33,847 nt of DNA from positions 1-33,847 of the forward strand of contig JAHDYE010000011.1 of the NCBI GenBank assembly GCA_023383035.1, given 5' to 3'. The position numbers and the translations under genes are program-made. Of the stretch, positions 1 to 8,780 are shown piece after piece (position 1 is the first letter of the stretch; each line of letters starts with the position of its first letter). This stretch comes from Burkholderiaceae bacterium (GTDB lineage: Bacteria; Pseudomonadota; Gammaproteobacteria; Burkholderiales; Burkholderiaceae_E). The notes under the pieces are model-generated. The model saw nothing but the letters and a program-made list of their open reading frames with translations, ran no database searches and was not told the DNA's origin.

Positions 1-187
1 AGCCGACGAGGACCGTCTTCGCCTCGTCGTAGCTGTCGAGTTCGGCCTGCAACGCCGCGGCGAGCTTCTTGGGCGTATTGTGCAGTGAAATGTCCATCCA
101 TGTCCGCGGCATGTCTGCGGGCAGGCGCTTGCCAAGCAGCACCTTGAGAACGTCGCAGGCAAGGACGACGGTGGGTCGCTTGCTCAT
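1..187 (-). CDS. DUF1638 family protein (5' part only, runs off left edge)
   Basis: Only the first 62 codons are in the window. The N-terminus reads MSKRPTVVLACDVLKVLL and the visible part ends in KTVLVG, which fits the start of DUF1638 proteins (a conserved Cys near residue 11 and a strand ending in LVG). The ATG at 187 has a strong ribosome site (GGAGGGG, about 6 bases upstream). It starts 13 bases after the stop of the corrinoid-activating protein and so is the most distal visible gene of the B12 methyl-transfer operon. DUF1638 proteins are known from corrinoid methyltransferase neighbourhoods; their biochemical role is not established. The family call rests on a short stretch and is moderate. 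Confidence 0.6.
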   Translation of the reverse strand, partial: MSKRPTVVLACDVLKVLLGKRLPADMPRTWMDISLHNTPKKLAAALQAELDSYDEAKTVLVG

Positions 188-200
188 CTTCACCCCTCCA

Positions 201-2075
201 TCACGCGAACGGGTTCTCGGCCATCGAAGTCAATCCGGTGTGCATCACGAACAGGTCCTGGAAATCGGCTCTCCCGGAGAGCTCGAGCACGTCGAGGCGG
301 CGCGCGAGCGAGACGGCGCGACTGCGATGATGACGGTTGAACAATGCCATGCGGGCGCCGTCGCCGGCCGCGTTGCCGATCGAGTGCACGTGCTCGACCG
401 GCACCTGGGGCACCAGGCCGATCGAGAGGATGTCCACCGGATCGAGGTGATTGCCGAAGGTCCCCGCCAGATAGATGCGATCGACCTTCGTCACGCCGCT
501 CTCGGCGAGCAGGATCTCGATTCCGGAGCGCAGCGCCGACTTGCCCAGCTGCACCGCGCGCACGTCCTGCTGGGTGAGCACGATGTCGCGCCCGGTACGC
601 GAGAACGGCGCCTCGACCAGCATCAGTTCGCCGCTGCGTCCCGAGGGGTTTGCCCGCAATTGCCGGTGCGTCTGCACCGGCGCGAGAGCACCATCGGTGC
701 CGATCAGCCCCGCGCCTACACCAGCGGCGACGCACGAGATCACGCCCGAACCGCACAAGCCGATCGGGCGCCGGTCGCCGCGCTCGCCGTCGCCGGGGAT
801 CGCAGCCCAGCGGATCTTGCCGCCCGGTTCGACCCAGACGCGCTCGAGCGCACCGGGCGCGGCGCGCACGCCGCAACGGATGTGCGCCCCCTCGTATACC
901 GGACCGGTCGCGCAGGAGGTCGCCGTCAGCTTGCCGTCGTGGGCGAGCACCACCTCCCCGTTGGTCCCGACGTCGACCAGCAACTGCGTACCGCGGTAGA
1001 AATCCGCGCCACGCGTGAGCAGCGCGGCGAGCGTGTCGCCGCCGATGTAACCGGAGACCATCGGGAACACGAAGGCGCGCGCGCGCGGTGCGATATCCAG
1101 CCCGAGCGCTGCGGCCTCGACGTCGGCACCCTCCGACCAGACCGGCAGGTAGGGGCCGCGTCCGAGCGATTCGGGATTGACGCCGAGCAGGATGTGCTGC
1201 ATCGTCGGATTGCCCACGAGCACCGCGTCGACGATGTCGCGCGACGCCACGCCGCATTCGGCGCAGGCCTCGGCGACCAGCCGGTTGATCTCGTCGACCA
1301 GCAGCTTGCGCATCGCAGCGAGAGCCGTCGGGTCCTGCTGGATGCAGGTCATTCGCGAAACGACGTCCTCGCCGTAGATTGCCTGCGGGTTGCCGGCGGT
1401 ATGCATCGCAATGATCTCGCCGCGCGCCAGATCGCAAAGGAAGACGACGAAAGAGGTGGTGCCGATGTCCACCGCGATACCGCAGACACGCTCGTGGCGT
1501 CCCGGCAGGATCTGGATCACGCGCCGCTCGCGAAATACCGTCGCGGTCAGCTCGCGAGCGCCGTCGAACCCGTCGACGGCCGAGTAGTCGCCGATCACCT
1601 CGAGCGGGATCTCGACCTCGCGCCGTCCGAGCGCCTTCGCGACGGCCTGCGCGATCCGCGTGGTCAGCGAACGCGGCGGCTGCGACGCCGCCGGGTCGAC
1701 CGACAAGGTCAAGCGGCTCGCGAGCGGGCGAGCAGCGATCGAAATCATGGTGTGCGGCTTGCGCGGAGCGCTGCGCACCGCCTGGCTCTCGAACGGCACG
1801 GAAATCGATACGTCGCCCTGCACCTCGCACATGCAGGCGAGACGATAGTTCCCGCCCTGCGGATGCTCGGGCAGCAACTCGCGCTCGGTGTCGCTACGCG
1901 CGGTGAGCATGGCGTCGGACGCCGCATCGACCTCGACGATGCAACTGCCGCACTTGCCCCGTCCTCCGCAGACCGACTTGATACCGACGCCGGCCTTCCA
2001 CGCCGCGGAGAGCAGGCGCTCGCCGGATCGAACCTCGACGCTGCGCGAATCAGGCTGGATGGTGACGCGATGCAC
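201..2075 (-). CDS. Ferredoxin/ASKHA reductive activator of corrinoid proteins (RamA/RACo-like)
   Basis: The predicted role is ATP-dependent reduction of inactive Co(II)-corrinoid back to Co(I), needed whenever a methyltransferase corrinoid protein is accidentally oxidised. The N-terminus is a 2Fe-2S ferredoxin domain with Cys36, Cys42, Cys45 (SVCGGRGKCGSC) and Cys81 or Cys83. A linker region follows, then an ASKHA ATPase-like domain beginning near GIAVDIGTTSF (about residue 205) with a second phosphate-loop-like LLVDVGTNGEV. The 624-residue length fits the COG3894/DUF4445 family. I chose the GTG at 2075 because AAGGA lies 10 bases upstream; a TTG at 2084 is the alternative but sits only 1 base from that site. 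It lies between the amidohydrolase (34-base gap) and the DUF1638 gene (13-base gap), in the operon containing the corrinoid protein it would service. Confidence 0.88.
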   Translation of the reverse strand: MHRVTIQPDSRSVEVRSGERLLSAAWKAGVGIKSVCGGRGKCGSCIVEVDAASDAMLTARSDTERELLPEHPQGGNYRLACMCEVQGDVSISVPFESQAVRSAPRKPHTMISIAARPLASRLTLSVDPAASQPPRSLTTRIAQAVAKALGRREVEIPLEVIGDYSAVDGFDGARELTATVFRERRVIQILPGRHERVCGIAVDIGTTSFVVFLCDLARGEIIAMHTAGNPQAIYGEDVVSRMTCIQQDPTALAAMRKLLVDEINRLVAEACAECGVASRDIVDAVLVGNPTMQHILLGVNPESLGRGPYLPVWSEGADVEAAALGLDIAPRARAFVFPMVSGYIGGDTLAALLTRGADFYRGTQLLVDVGTNGEVVLAHDGKLTATSCATGPVYEGAHIRCGVRAAPGALERVWVEPGGKIRWAAIPGDGERGDRRPIGLCGSGVISCVAAGVGAGLIGTDGALAPVQTHRQLRANPSGRSGELMLVEAPFSRTGRDIVLTQQDVRAVQLGKSALRSGIEILLAESGVTKVDRIYLAGTFGNHLDPVDILSIGLVPQVPVEHVHSIGNAAGDGARMALFNRHHRSRAVSLARRLDVLELSGRADFQDLFVMHTGLTSMAENPFA

Positions 2076-2109
2076 GGCTGGCAAGTCCTTTGGCGTTGGC
2101 TATCCGATA

Positions 2110-3279
2110 CTACGAGACCGCTCTCGCGCGCACCCAGCCAGCGCCTCGCACGACCTCGCTCGCCTGCAGCAGGTTGGCGGGATCCCGGAACGGGTCGGCG
2201 CTGAACAGCGCGAGGTTGGCGCACGCACCGGGCCGGATGTCGGCCGATCCGGCACCCCAGAGCCGCCGCGGCAAGCTGCTCGCGGCACGCAGCGTCTGCT
2301 CCATCGACAGGCCGCACTCGAGCAGAAAGCGCAGCTCGTCGATCAGTCCGGCGCCGTGCTCGACGCCGGGGCTGCCCGCGTCGGATCCCGCCACCAGATC
2401 GACACCCAGTTGCGCTGCGCGCGCGACATGCTCGCGGTGCGCATCGAGGATTGCTCCGAGCTTGAGCACCGTGTCCGGCCCCCAGCCGGCAGCCTCGGGC
2501 CTGCGCCACTGGAAGTGCACCGGCGCGAAGGTCGGTACCCACGCCGTGCCCTGGTCGGCCATGCGGCGCAGCAGCTCCTCGGTCATGAAGAACCCGTGCT
2601 CGACCGAATCGATGCCCGCCTCGACCGCCACGGCGATGCCTTCGGTGCCGCTGCAATGCGCGAAGGTTCTCAGTCCGTGCTCGCGCGCGCAGCGCACGAT
2701 CAGTCGAAGCGATTCGACATCGAACTGCGGTGCGCCCTTGACGCTGCCCGACTCGAAATCGATGATGCCCGTCTCGATGATCTTCAGATCGTCGGAGGAG
2801 CGCGCGATGTCGCGCACCGCGGCGCGGATCTCGTCGTCGCTCGAGACCTCGCGCGCCATGAAGCTGCCGTATCGCTGGGGCCGGCGCAGCGCCTCGCCCG
2901 CCGATCGCACCTCCAGCACCTTCGACTCGCCGCGGATGCCGTGATTCACGCCGTAGCGGTCGCCCGCGTCGCGCACCATCGTGATTCCGTGCGAGAGCGT
3001 GCGTGCGACGTTGTCCCGCCCCACTTCCATCATCAACTCGAGCGGCGCATCCTGGTAGCGCGAACGCGCCTGGAAGTCGAGTTCGCCGCCGTCCAGGAAG
3101 AGATGGCAGTGCGCGTCGACCAGCCCGGGCATCACGAACGCGCATTGCGTCGTCGGGCCCGCGACCGCGTGCTCTCCCGGCGTCACCGCGGCAATGCGCT
3201 CGCCGTCGACGACGATGCTCACCGGCGAGTCGCGATAGCGCTCGCCGTCGAACCAGGCGCTGGCGATCAGGGTTCTCAC
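2110..3279 (-). CDS. Metal-dependent amidohydrolase (imidazolonepropionase/COG1228 type)
   Basis: This is a 389-residue cytosolic hydrolase of the amidohydrolase superfamily. The metal-site pattern is complete: DAHCHLF (HxH, end of strand 1), FAHCSG and VEHGFF (later histidines), and GSDAGSPG (the catalytic Asp). The start is a GTG overlapping the TGA of the methyltransferase upstream (GTGA, 4 bases), so the two are translationally coupled. The family includes imidazolonepropionase, Xaa-Pro dipeptidases and other C-N hydrolases, so the substrate cannot be named from sequence. Its place inside the corrinoid operon suggests it acts on the methylated substrate or on its demethylated product, for example by opening an amide or lactam ring. 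That is inference. Confidence 0.8.
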   Translation of the reverse strand: MRTLIASAWFDGERYRDSPVSIVVDGERIAAVTPGEHAVAGPTTQCAFVMPGLVDAHCHLFLDGGELDFQARSRYQDAPLELMMEVGRDNVARTLSHGITMVRDAGDRYGVNHGIRGESKVLEVRSAGEALRRPQRYGSFMAREVSSDDEIRAAVRDIARSSDDLKIIETGIIDFESGSVKGAPQFDVESLRLIVRCAREHGLRTFAHCSGTEGIAVAVEAGIDSVEHGFFMTEELLRRMADQGTAWVPTFAPVHFQWRRPEAAGWGPDTVLKLGAILDAHREHVARAAQLGVDLVAGSDAGSPGVEHGAGLIDELRFLLECGLSMEQTLRAASSLPRRLWGAGSADIRPGACANLALFSADPFRDPANLLQASEVVRGAGWVRARAVS

Positions 3280-4160
3280 GATTGCTGGTACAGATCGACG
3301 ATTGCCATCAGCGCATCGCTGTCGCGCAACTCGATGATGCGGCGAAACTCGCGCAGGACGAAGTTGTCTTCGGGCAGGAGCGCGTACTCGCGCCACGGCG
3401 TTCCGAGCACCGTGTCGAATCCGATCGGCATCGCCACGGTGAGAAACGCGCACTCGAGCTGGAACTTCAGGTCGGATCCGTCGGCCGCCTTGTCCGGCAG
3501 GTGCTGGGGCAGATTGGACAGCCCTCCCATGATGTGGATCCCTGCGAGCGCCGGATCGTCGCGCACCGCGCGGATACCCTCGAGCGCCATCTTGATCAGG
3601 CCCTCGGTGTCCGCGGCAAGCGTGCAGATGGAGACGTCGACGAAGAGGTCGGCGTTTCCGACGCCATAGCCTCCCTCCTTGAGTCGCTCGGCCATGCGCC
3701 GCGCGGTCTCGTGGACTTCGGCGCCGGTGCGGTTGTGCACCATCTTCCCGTCCCTGACCTGCTCGGAGGACATCAGGATCGCCTTGCACGGACGGATCTT
3801 CAGCAACTCGGCCAGTTCCCAACGCGATTCGGAGATGGAGTTGACCAGCGGCTTCCTCCCGCCCGCCCTGGCCTGATCGTAGGCCTGGAGCGCCGCCTCC
3901 TGTACCGCGAAGTCCGGGCAATCGAGCGACAGCGGCAGGTTCACCACTTCCTGAATCGCGCGCACGATCTCGACCATGAAGCGCGGGTCGCTGATCGCCT
4001 TGTCGCCGGCGTTCACGTTCAGGCAGGTCGCGCCGGCCTCGGCCTGACGCCGCGCGAGCTTCTGGATTCCGTCGATGTCCTCGTTGTCGAACAGTGCCTT
4101 CGTCGAGCGGAATCCGGGGTTGATGCGCTCGCCGATGATGCTCAGGCCGGGGATCGACAC
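3276..4160 (-). CDS. Methyltetrahydrofolate:corrinoid methyltransferase (pterin-binding, MtgA/CmuB-like)
   Basis: It is predicted to move the methyl group between a methyl-corrinoid protein and tetrahydrofolate. In a catabolic setting the direction is methyl-Co(III) to H4folate. The 294-residue protein is a single pterin-binding TIM barrel: the opening SIIGERINPGFRSTK and the strand CLNVNAGDK are typical of the MeTr/AcsE-MtgA-CmuB branch, as are SLDCPD, LVNSIS and GGLSNLP further on. The GTG start at 4160 has GAGGAG upstream with good spacing. It follows the MetF-like gene by 11 bases and overlaps the amidohydrolase by 4. The pairing with a reductase for the same folate intermediate strongly supports H4folate as methyl acceptor. 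Confidence 0.88.
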   Translation of the reverse strand: MSIPGLSIIGERINPGFRSTKALFDNEDIDGIQKLARRQAEAGATCLNVNAGDKAISDPRFMVEIVRAIQEVVNLPLSLDCPDFAVQEAALQAYDQARAGGRKPLVNSISESRWELAELLKIRPCKAILMSSEQVRDGKMVHNRTGAEVHETARRMAERLKEGGYGVGNADLFVDVSICTLAADTEGLIKMALEGIRAVRDDPALAGIHIMGGLSNLPQHLPDKAADGSDLKFQLECAFLTVAMPIGFDTVLGTPWREYALLPEDNFVLREFRRIIELRDSDALMAIVDLYQQS

Positions 4161-4171
4161 GGATGTTCTCC

Positions 4172-5587
4172 TCAGTGTTGTACAGGTTGCGCGCGCCCGG
4201 ACAGCAGCCCGGATTCGCTGACGATCTCCGCGATCAGGTGTTCGTTCTTCGGCGCCATCAGGTGGATCCCGGCGACCCCCTCGATCGCGCGAATCCTCAC
4301 GATCTGCTCGACGCAGATGCGCACGCCCTCTGCCTTCGGATCGCTGGCGCGCTCGATGCGCGTGATTAGCTCGTCCGGAATGTGCACTCCGGGCACGTGG
4401 TTGCGCATCCAGCGCGCCGAGCGCGCCGACGTCAACGGACCGACACCGACCAGGATGTGGCAGCGCTGGTGCAGGCCCTGCGCGCGCACCGCGTGCATGT
4501 AGCGTTCGAGCATCGGCACGTCGAAGCAGTATTGGGTCTGGACGAAGCGCGCGCCGGCGGCCACCTTGCGCCCGAGGCGCATCGGTCGCAGGTCGAAAGG
4601 CGGCACGAAGGGGTTGTCGACCGCGCCCAGGAACAGCCGCGGCCGACCGGTGAGCATGCGCCCCGAGCGATAGAGACCGTCGTCGCGCAGGCGCCGCGCG
4701 GTGTCGAGCAGCGAAACCGCGTCCAGGTCGAACACCGGCTTCGCGCCAGGGTCGTCGCCGTTGCCGATGCCGTCGCCGGTCAGGCACAGCAGATTGCCGA
4801 TTCCGAGTGCCGCGGCCGCGAGGATGTCGCCCTGGATCGCGATCCGGTTGCGGTCGCGACAGGTCATCTGCATCACCGGCTCCCATCCGTGGCGCGCGAG
4901 AATCAGCGAGACGCCCAGGCTGGACATGTGACAGTGCGCGCCGGGCGCGTCGGTGACGTTGAGCGCGTCGACCCATCCCTCGTAGTGGTGCGTGCGCGTG
5001 AGCACGTCGCCGGGGTCCGCCGAGTCGGGCGGCGAGCACTCCGAGGTCACCACGAAGGTTCCCGAACGCAGCAGCGACTCGAGGCGGCTCGCAGCGAGCG
5101 CTTCGTCGGACCGCGGGGGAGCCTGCGTGACCAGCGACGCCGGCCACGGTTCCTGGCGCAGTACGCGCAGCCAGCTCGACCGCCCCTGGTACTGGTGCTC
5201 GAGCGGCGGGTTCGGTTTCGTCGGCAAGGCACCCGCGCGCATCCGCGCGGCGCCGTGGTTCGCCTCGATCCAGACGCACTGCATCCCGGGCTCCACCTCG
5301 CAACCGCCGTCGGCGCGCACCCCGCCGCAGGGCCCGTTGCGCAGCGACTTCGGGCAGTTCATCGGGCAGGCCATCCCGGTGACCGAGAGCACGCACGCGC
5401 CGCACATCCTGCAGTCGAACAACGCGCCCTTCGCTGCGCGCTCGATCGCCGCCACCGGGCGTTCCAGCCTGGCATAGCCGATCAGGCGCGCGAGCGGACG
5501 CAGCGCATCGAGCGCCCTGTCGAGAACGCTGTAGACGGATTCGAGCAGCCTCGCGTGCCTGACGGCCCATCGGCGCAGTACGTACAC
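4172..5587 (-). CDS. metF: Fused MetV-like zinc/iron-binding domain plus methylenetetrahydrofolate reductase (MetF)
   Basis: The 471-residue protein joins two domains. Residues about 1-150 are the cysteine-rich MTHFR_C (MetV-like) domain, with cysteines in FDCRMCGACVLS, MACPMNCPKSLRNGPCGG and GCEVEPGMQCVW. Residues about 170-471 are a MetF TIM barrel, starting VVTSECSPPDSADPGD and containing NVTDAPGA and LCLTGDG. It should interconvert methyl-H4F and methylene-H4F, running oxidatively if the operon is catabolic. The start is a GTG at 5587 (MYVLRRWAVRHARLLE), which matches how this domain family begins. Its ribosome site is weak and 59 bases separate it from the URO-D gene. MetV is a separate gene in acetogens; here the two are one chain. 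Confidence 0.88.
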   Translation of the reverse strand: MYVLRRWAVRHARLLESVYSVLDRALDALRPLARLIGYARLERPVAAIERAAKGALFDCRMCGACVLSVTGMACPMNCPKSLRNGPCGGVRADGGCEVEPGMQCVWIEANHGAARMRAGALPTKPNPPLEHQYQGRSSWLRVLRQEPWPASLVTQAPPRSDEALAASRLESLLRSGTFVVTSECSPPDSADPGDVLTRTHHYEGWVDALNVTDAPGAHCHMSSLGVSLILARHGWEPVMQMTCRDRNRIAIQGDILAAAALGIGNLLCLTGDGIGNGDDPGAKPVFDLDAVSLLDTARRLRDDGLYRSGRMLTGRPRLFLGAVDNPFVPPFDLRPMRLGRKVAAGARFVQTQYCFDVPMLERYMHAVRAQGLHQRCHILVGVGPLTSARSARWMRNHVPGVHIPDELITRIERASDPKAEGVRICVEQIVRIRAIEGVAGIHLMAPKNEHLIAEIVSESGLLSGRAQPVQH

Positions 5588-5646
5588 GTCGGTCTGCTCG
5601 CGAATTGCGATCCCGCGCGAGCGCCGGATCGCGTTCGGCCAGCCGG

Positions 5647-6732
5647 CTAGGGGTAGCGCCGGTACTTGTCGATGGCGCGCGACATGGCCCGGACGTTCTC
5701 CAGCTTGCAGTAGTCGGTGATGCTGTTGGCGCTGGAGATCATGTAGCCGCCGCCCTTGCCCACCTTCTCGATCCGGTCGCGCACTTCGGCTTCGACTTCC
5801 GCTTCGGTGCCGCGCGGCAGCGTGTAGTCGAGGTCGATGTTGCCGACGATGCAGACCCTGTCGCCGTACTTCGCCTTGAGCTGGTTGATGTCCATCGCCG
5901 CCGGCTGCACCGGATGAATGGCGTTCATTCCCAGCGTGAGCAGCCCGTCGAGCAGCGGGAACAGGTTTCCGTCGCTGTGGAAGATCCAGGGCTTTCGCAT
6001 CTCGTTGGCCACCAGCATCTGGTAGGGCTTCATGAACTCTTCCCACATCTCCGTGCTCACCCACGGCATCTTGTTGTCGGCGTGGTCGTCGTTCGCCCAG
6101 ATGAAGTCGAAGTCCATCTTGTTCAGGTGCTGCACGACGCGCGCCGACCACTCGGAGAAGCGCCGGTGCACTTCCTTCACCAGGTCGGGGTCGTCGTACA
6201 TCATGATCGAGAACACATCCAGCCCCATGCTCTCGAAGGTGCTCGCGCCGCCCAGCCTGATCCGGGCGAACACCGCGTAGTCCTCGCGGTACTTCTCGAT
6301 CCACTCGGCTACCTTCTCGTAGCGCGCCGGGTGGTCCGGGTCGGGCAGGAAGCGGTCGAACAGCTCGAGCGAATCGCGGCTGGTGAGCAGCCCGTGCTTG
6401 ACGTAGGTGCGCCCGTCGGACGGATCGGTACCCATCTCGGCGATCCAGGGCGGAGTGAAGTCGAAGGTGATGCGCTGCGGGTAGTACCAGGCCTCCTTGC
6501 CCGTCGTTCCGGTCGTCTGGATCGACTGGCCGTCGCTCGCGCTCAGGCCGCTGGGGAAGTGATAGCCGAAACCGTCCATGCCCAGCGCCCGGCACAGCTC
6601 GCCGGGCGTGAAATCGGTGCGCCCGCCCATCACCCGCACCTGCATTCCTTCCTCGATGTCGTTCTCGATCCACGGCACCATGTCGGGCTGACCGCGCTTC
6701 AACGCAGTCAGTACGCGTTCTCTCGGTGTCAT
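5647..6732 (-). CDS. URO-D superfamily corrinoid methyltransferase (stand-alone)
   Basis: This is a 361-residue protein of the uroporphyrinogen decarboxylase-like superfamily, but its context (ATGA overlap with a corrinoid protein, then MetF and MeTr) makes it a methyltransferase rather than a haem enzyme. It opens TPRERVLTALKRGQPDMVPW, as typical for these proteins. Near residue 251 it has WIFHSDGNLFP, where the MtaA/MtbA branch carries the zinc-binding HxC; here the second ligand is Asp. The predicted job is to transfer a methyl group from the primary substrate to the corrinoid protein encoded just upstream. The substrate is unknown; O-methyl, N-methyl and halomethyl compounds are all possible. 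The start at 6732 was chosen over a longer frame because of the coupled ATGA. Confidence 0.85.
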   Translation of the reverse strand: MTPRERVLTALKRGQPDMVPWIENDIEEGMQVRVMGGRTDFTPGELCRALGMDGFGYHFPSGLSASDGQSIQTTGTTGKEAWYYPQRITFDFTPPWIAEMGTDPSDGRTYVKHGLLTSRDSLELFDRFLPDPDHPARYEKVAEWIEKYREDYAVFARIRLGGASTFESMGLDVFSIMMYDDPDLVKEVHRRFSEWSARVVQHLNKMDFDFIWANDDHADNKMPWVSTEMWEEFMKPYQMLVANEMRKPWIFHSDGNLFPLLDGLLTLGMNAIHPVQPAAMDINQLKAKYGDRVCIVGNIDLDYTLPRGTEAEVEAEVRDRIEKVGKGGGYMISSANSITDYCKLENVRAMSRAIDKYRRYP

Positions 6733-7388
6733 CGCCCTGCCTCCGCGCGCGCGCTGTCGACCATCCTGTTGCAGGCCTGGACGCACTCGTACGCGTCCTC
6801 GCTGTAGAAATCGGCGCCGATCTCGGCGGCGTACTTGTGCGTGAGCGGAGCTCCGCCCACGCCGACCCGCACCGACGAACGCAGCCCCGCTTCCTCGAGC
6901 GCCGCGATCGTGCGGCGCATGCCTTCCATGGTGAGCGTGATCAGCGCGCTCATCAGCACGAACTGCGGCGCCTCCTTGCGGATCGCCTCGATGAACATGT
7001 CGGCGGTCACGTCGACGCCCAGGTCGACGACCTCGTAACCACCGCCTTCGAGCATCATCCGCACGATGTTCTTGCCGATGTCGTGAAAGTCGCCCTGCAC
7101 GGTGCCCAGCACCACCTTGCCGCGGGTCGCCGCCGCCTCGCCGACCAGATGCGGCTTGAGCACCGGAACGACCTCGGTCATCGCGCGCGCCGCGACCATC
7201 ATCTGCGGCAGGAAGAACTCGCCCGACGAGTACTTCTCGCCCACCACCGACATCGCGGCGATCAGGCCGTCCTTCATGATCGCGCCGGGATCGACTCCTT
7301 CGTCGAGCGCGGCGCGGGTCGCCGCCACCGCCTCGTTCTTCCTGCCCCGGATCACCCAGTCCTTGATCGTCGCTATCGCGTCGGACAT
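6729..7388 (-). CDS. Corrinoid-binding methyl-carrier protein (MtbC/MttC-like)
   Basis: This 219-residue carrier holds the cobamide that shuttles the methyl group. Residues about 1-85 form the helical B12-binding-2 cap. The rest is the Rossmann-like B12 domain with the base-off, His-on signature: GDFHDIGK near residue 101, SALITL, and VGVGGAPLT. The ATG at 7388 has GGGAG 6 bases upstream; an in-frame ATG at 7394 abuts that site and is less likely. It is the first gene of the downstream methyl-transfer set, with a palindromic operator-like site in the 72-base gap to the TRAP permease gene. Its partner methyltransferase overlaps it by 4 bases. Confidence 0.92.
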   Translation of the reverse strand: MSDAIATIKDWVIRGRKNEAVAATRAALDEGVDPGAIMKDGLIAAMSVVGEKYSSGEFFLPQMMVAARAMTEVVPVLKPHLVGEAAATRGKVVLGTVQGDFHDIGKNIVRMMLEGGGYEVVDLGVDVTADMFIEAIRKEAPQFVLMSALITLTMEGMRRTIAALEEAGLRSSVRVGVGGAPLTHKYAAEIGADFYSEDAYECVQACNRMVDSARAEAGR

Positions 7389-7419
7389 CGCCATCTCCCT
7401 CGCTCTCGGAGTTCCTCTG

Positions 7420-7436
7420 ACATATTACGCATATGT
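7420..7436. promoter_or_regulatory. Palindromic operator-like site A upstream of the corrinoid protein gene
   Basis: ACATATTACGCATATGT has perfect 6-base arms (ACATAT/ATATGT) around a 5-base spacer. It lies in the AT-rich 72-base gap before the corrinoid gene and closely matches site B (13514-13530) upstream of the fused methyltransferase gene. It is likely the binding site of the GntR-family regulator at 13723-14439; this is inference from the shared motif. Confidence 0.6.
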
Positions 7437-7460
7437 TTCAGACTGTCAATGCCGATCGGC

Positions 7461-8780
7461 CTAGCGAAAGCCCAGCAACTGGCTCGGCAGCCAGGTGACG
7501 AGCGCGGGAAAGATCATCACGATCACCAGCGTGAGGCACTGCAGCACGATGAACGGCGTCACACCCCTGTACATGTCACGAATCGTGATCTCCTCCGGCG
7601 CCACCGCGCGCAGATAGAACACCGCGGGAGCCATCGGCGGGGTCAGGTACGAGGTCTGGATCATGATCAGGAACAGGGTCAGGAACCACACCGCATCGAA
7701 CCCGGCCGCCACGGCCAGCGGCGTGAACAGCGGCACGAAGATCAGCACGATCGAGATCCAGTCGAGGAAGAAGCCAGCGATGAAGATCACGAACATCATC
7801 ATCCACAGCAGCACCCACGGCGAGAGTTGCGCCTTGCTGATCAGCGCACTGGCGGTGGTGATCCCGCCCCCGCCGATGAACACGCCGGTGAACAGCGTTC
7901 CGGCGAGCAGCACCGTCATGATCATCGCAGTGATCTTGAGCGTCTTGATCAGCGCCTCGTACAGGCCGGGAATGCTGAAGCGCCCGTAGAGCATCGTCAG
8001 GAACAGGGAGGCCAGCGCGCCGAGTGCCGCCGCCTCGGTCGGCGAGGCGAGGCCGAGCAGGATCGAACCCAGCACGGCGAAGATCATGAACAGCGGCGGC
8101 ACCAGGTTGCGCGAGGAGATCCACAACTTGCGACCGAATCCGGGCTCGTCGGGTTCGCGCGGGATGCGCGGGCCCTTCTCGGGGTAGACCAGGCAGATGA
8201 AAACGATGTAGACCAGGTACAACCCGGCCATGAGCAGGCCGGGAAACGCCATTCCGTAGAACAGGTCGCCGACCGACACGTTCGCCATCGGACCCATCAC
8301 CACCGCCACCACCGACGGCGGGATGATCGTTCCCAGAGAGCCACCCGCGCAGATGCTGCCCGAGATCAGCGCCTTGTCGTACTTGTAGCGCAGCATGATC
8401 GGAATCGTCAGCATGCCGACTACCGATTCGGTCGCGCCGATCACGCCGCTCGACGCCGCGAAGATCACGCACATGAAGATGGTCGCGAGCGCCAGTCCGC
8501 CCGGCAGGCGCCGCGTCCAGATGTGGATCGCCTCGAACAGCTTGTCGGCGATTCCGGACTTCTCCAGCATCGCACCCATGAACACGAACATCGGCACTGC
8601 GGCGAACACGAAGTTCGACGCGATGTCCTCGATCTTGTCGACGAACTGGAACACGACGTTGCTGCCGAAGATCATCAGGCCGAAGATCACGGCGGTGATC
8701 ATCATCGCGAAAGCGACCTGGACGCCCAGGAACATCAGCAGGAACGCAAGCGGCAACATCAGGAACGGCAGGTAGCTCAT
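7461..8780 (-). CDS. dctM: TRAP transporter large permease subunit DctM (system 1)
   Basis: This 439-residue inner-membrane protein has about 12 hydrophobic segments and is the ion-coupled transport subunit of a tripartite ATP-independent periplasmic transporter. Family features visible include GGSLGTIIPPSVVAVVMGP, ASPTEAAALGA and the C-terminal TSYLTPPMAPAVFYLRAV. The ATG overlaps the stop of the small permease gene (ATGA), so Q and M are coupled. With the receptor at 9492-10553 it completes a DctPQM set placed between the two methyltransferase units. It therefore probably imports the methylated substrate or its acid product. Confidence 0.93.
   Translation of the reverse strand: MSYLPFLMLPLAFLLMFLGVQVAFAMMITAVIFGLMIFGSNVVFQFVDKIEDIASNFVFAAVPMFVFMGAMLEKSGIADKLFEAIHIWTRRLPGGLALATIFMCVIFAASSGVIGATESVVGMLTIPIMLRYKYDKALISGSICAGGSLGTIIPPSVVAVVMGPMANVSVGDLFYGMAFPGLLMAGLYLVYIVFICLVYPEKGPRIPREPDEPGFGRKLWISSRNLVPPLFMIFAVLGSILLGLASPTEAAALGALASLFLTMLYGRFSIPGLYEALIKTLKITAMIMTVLLAGTLFTGVFIGGGGITTASALISKAQLSPWVLLWMMMFVIFIAGFFLDWISIVLIFVPLFTPLAVAAGFDAVWFLTLFLIMIQTSYLTPPMAPAVFYLRAVAPEEITIRDMYRGVTPFIVLQCLTLVIVMIFPALVTWLPSQLLGFR

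Noticed and set aside
69-2204. Very long plus-strand open frame opposite the corrinoid-activator gene
   Set aside because: Arg/His/Asp-rich antisense translation typical of high-GC shadow frames; the minus-strand frame has clear ferredoxin and ASKHA motifs.
2110-3279. Imidazolonepropionase (HutI) acting with the urocanase-like gene
   Set aside because: It belongs to the same broad superfamily, but lies about 30 kb away in the corrinoid operon and lacks specific HutI landmarks; a link to the right-hand operon is not supported.
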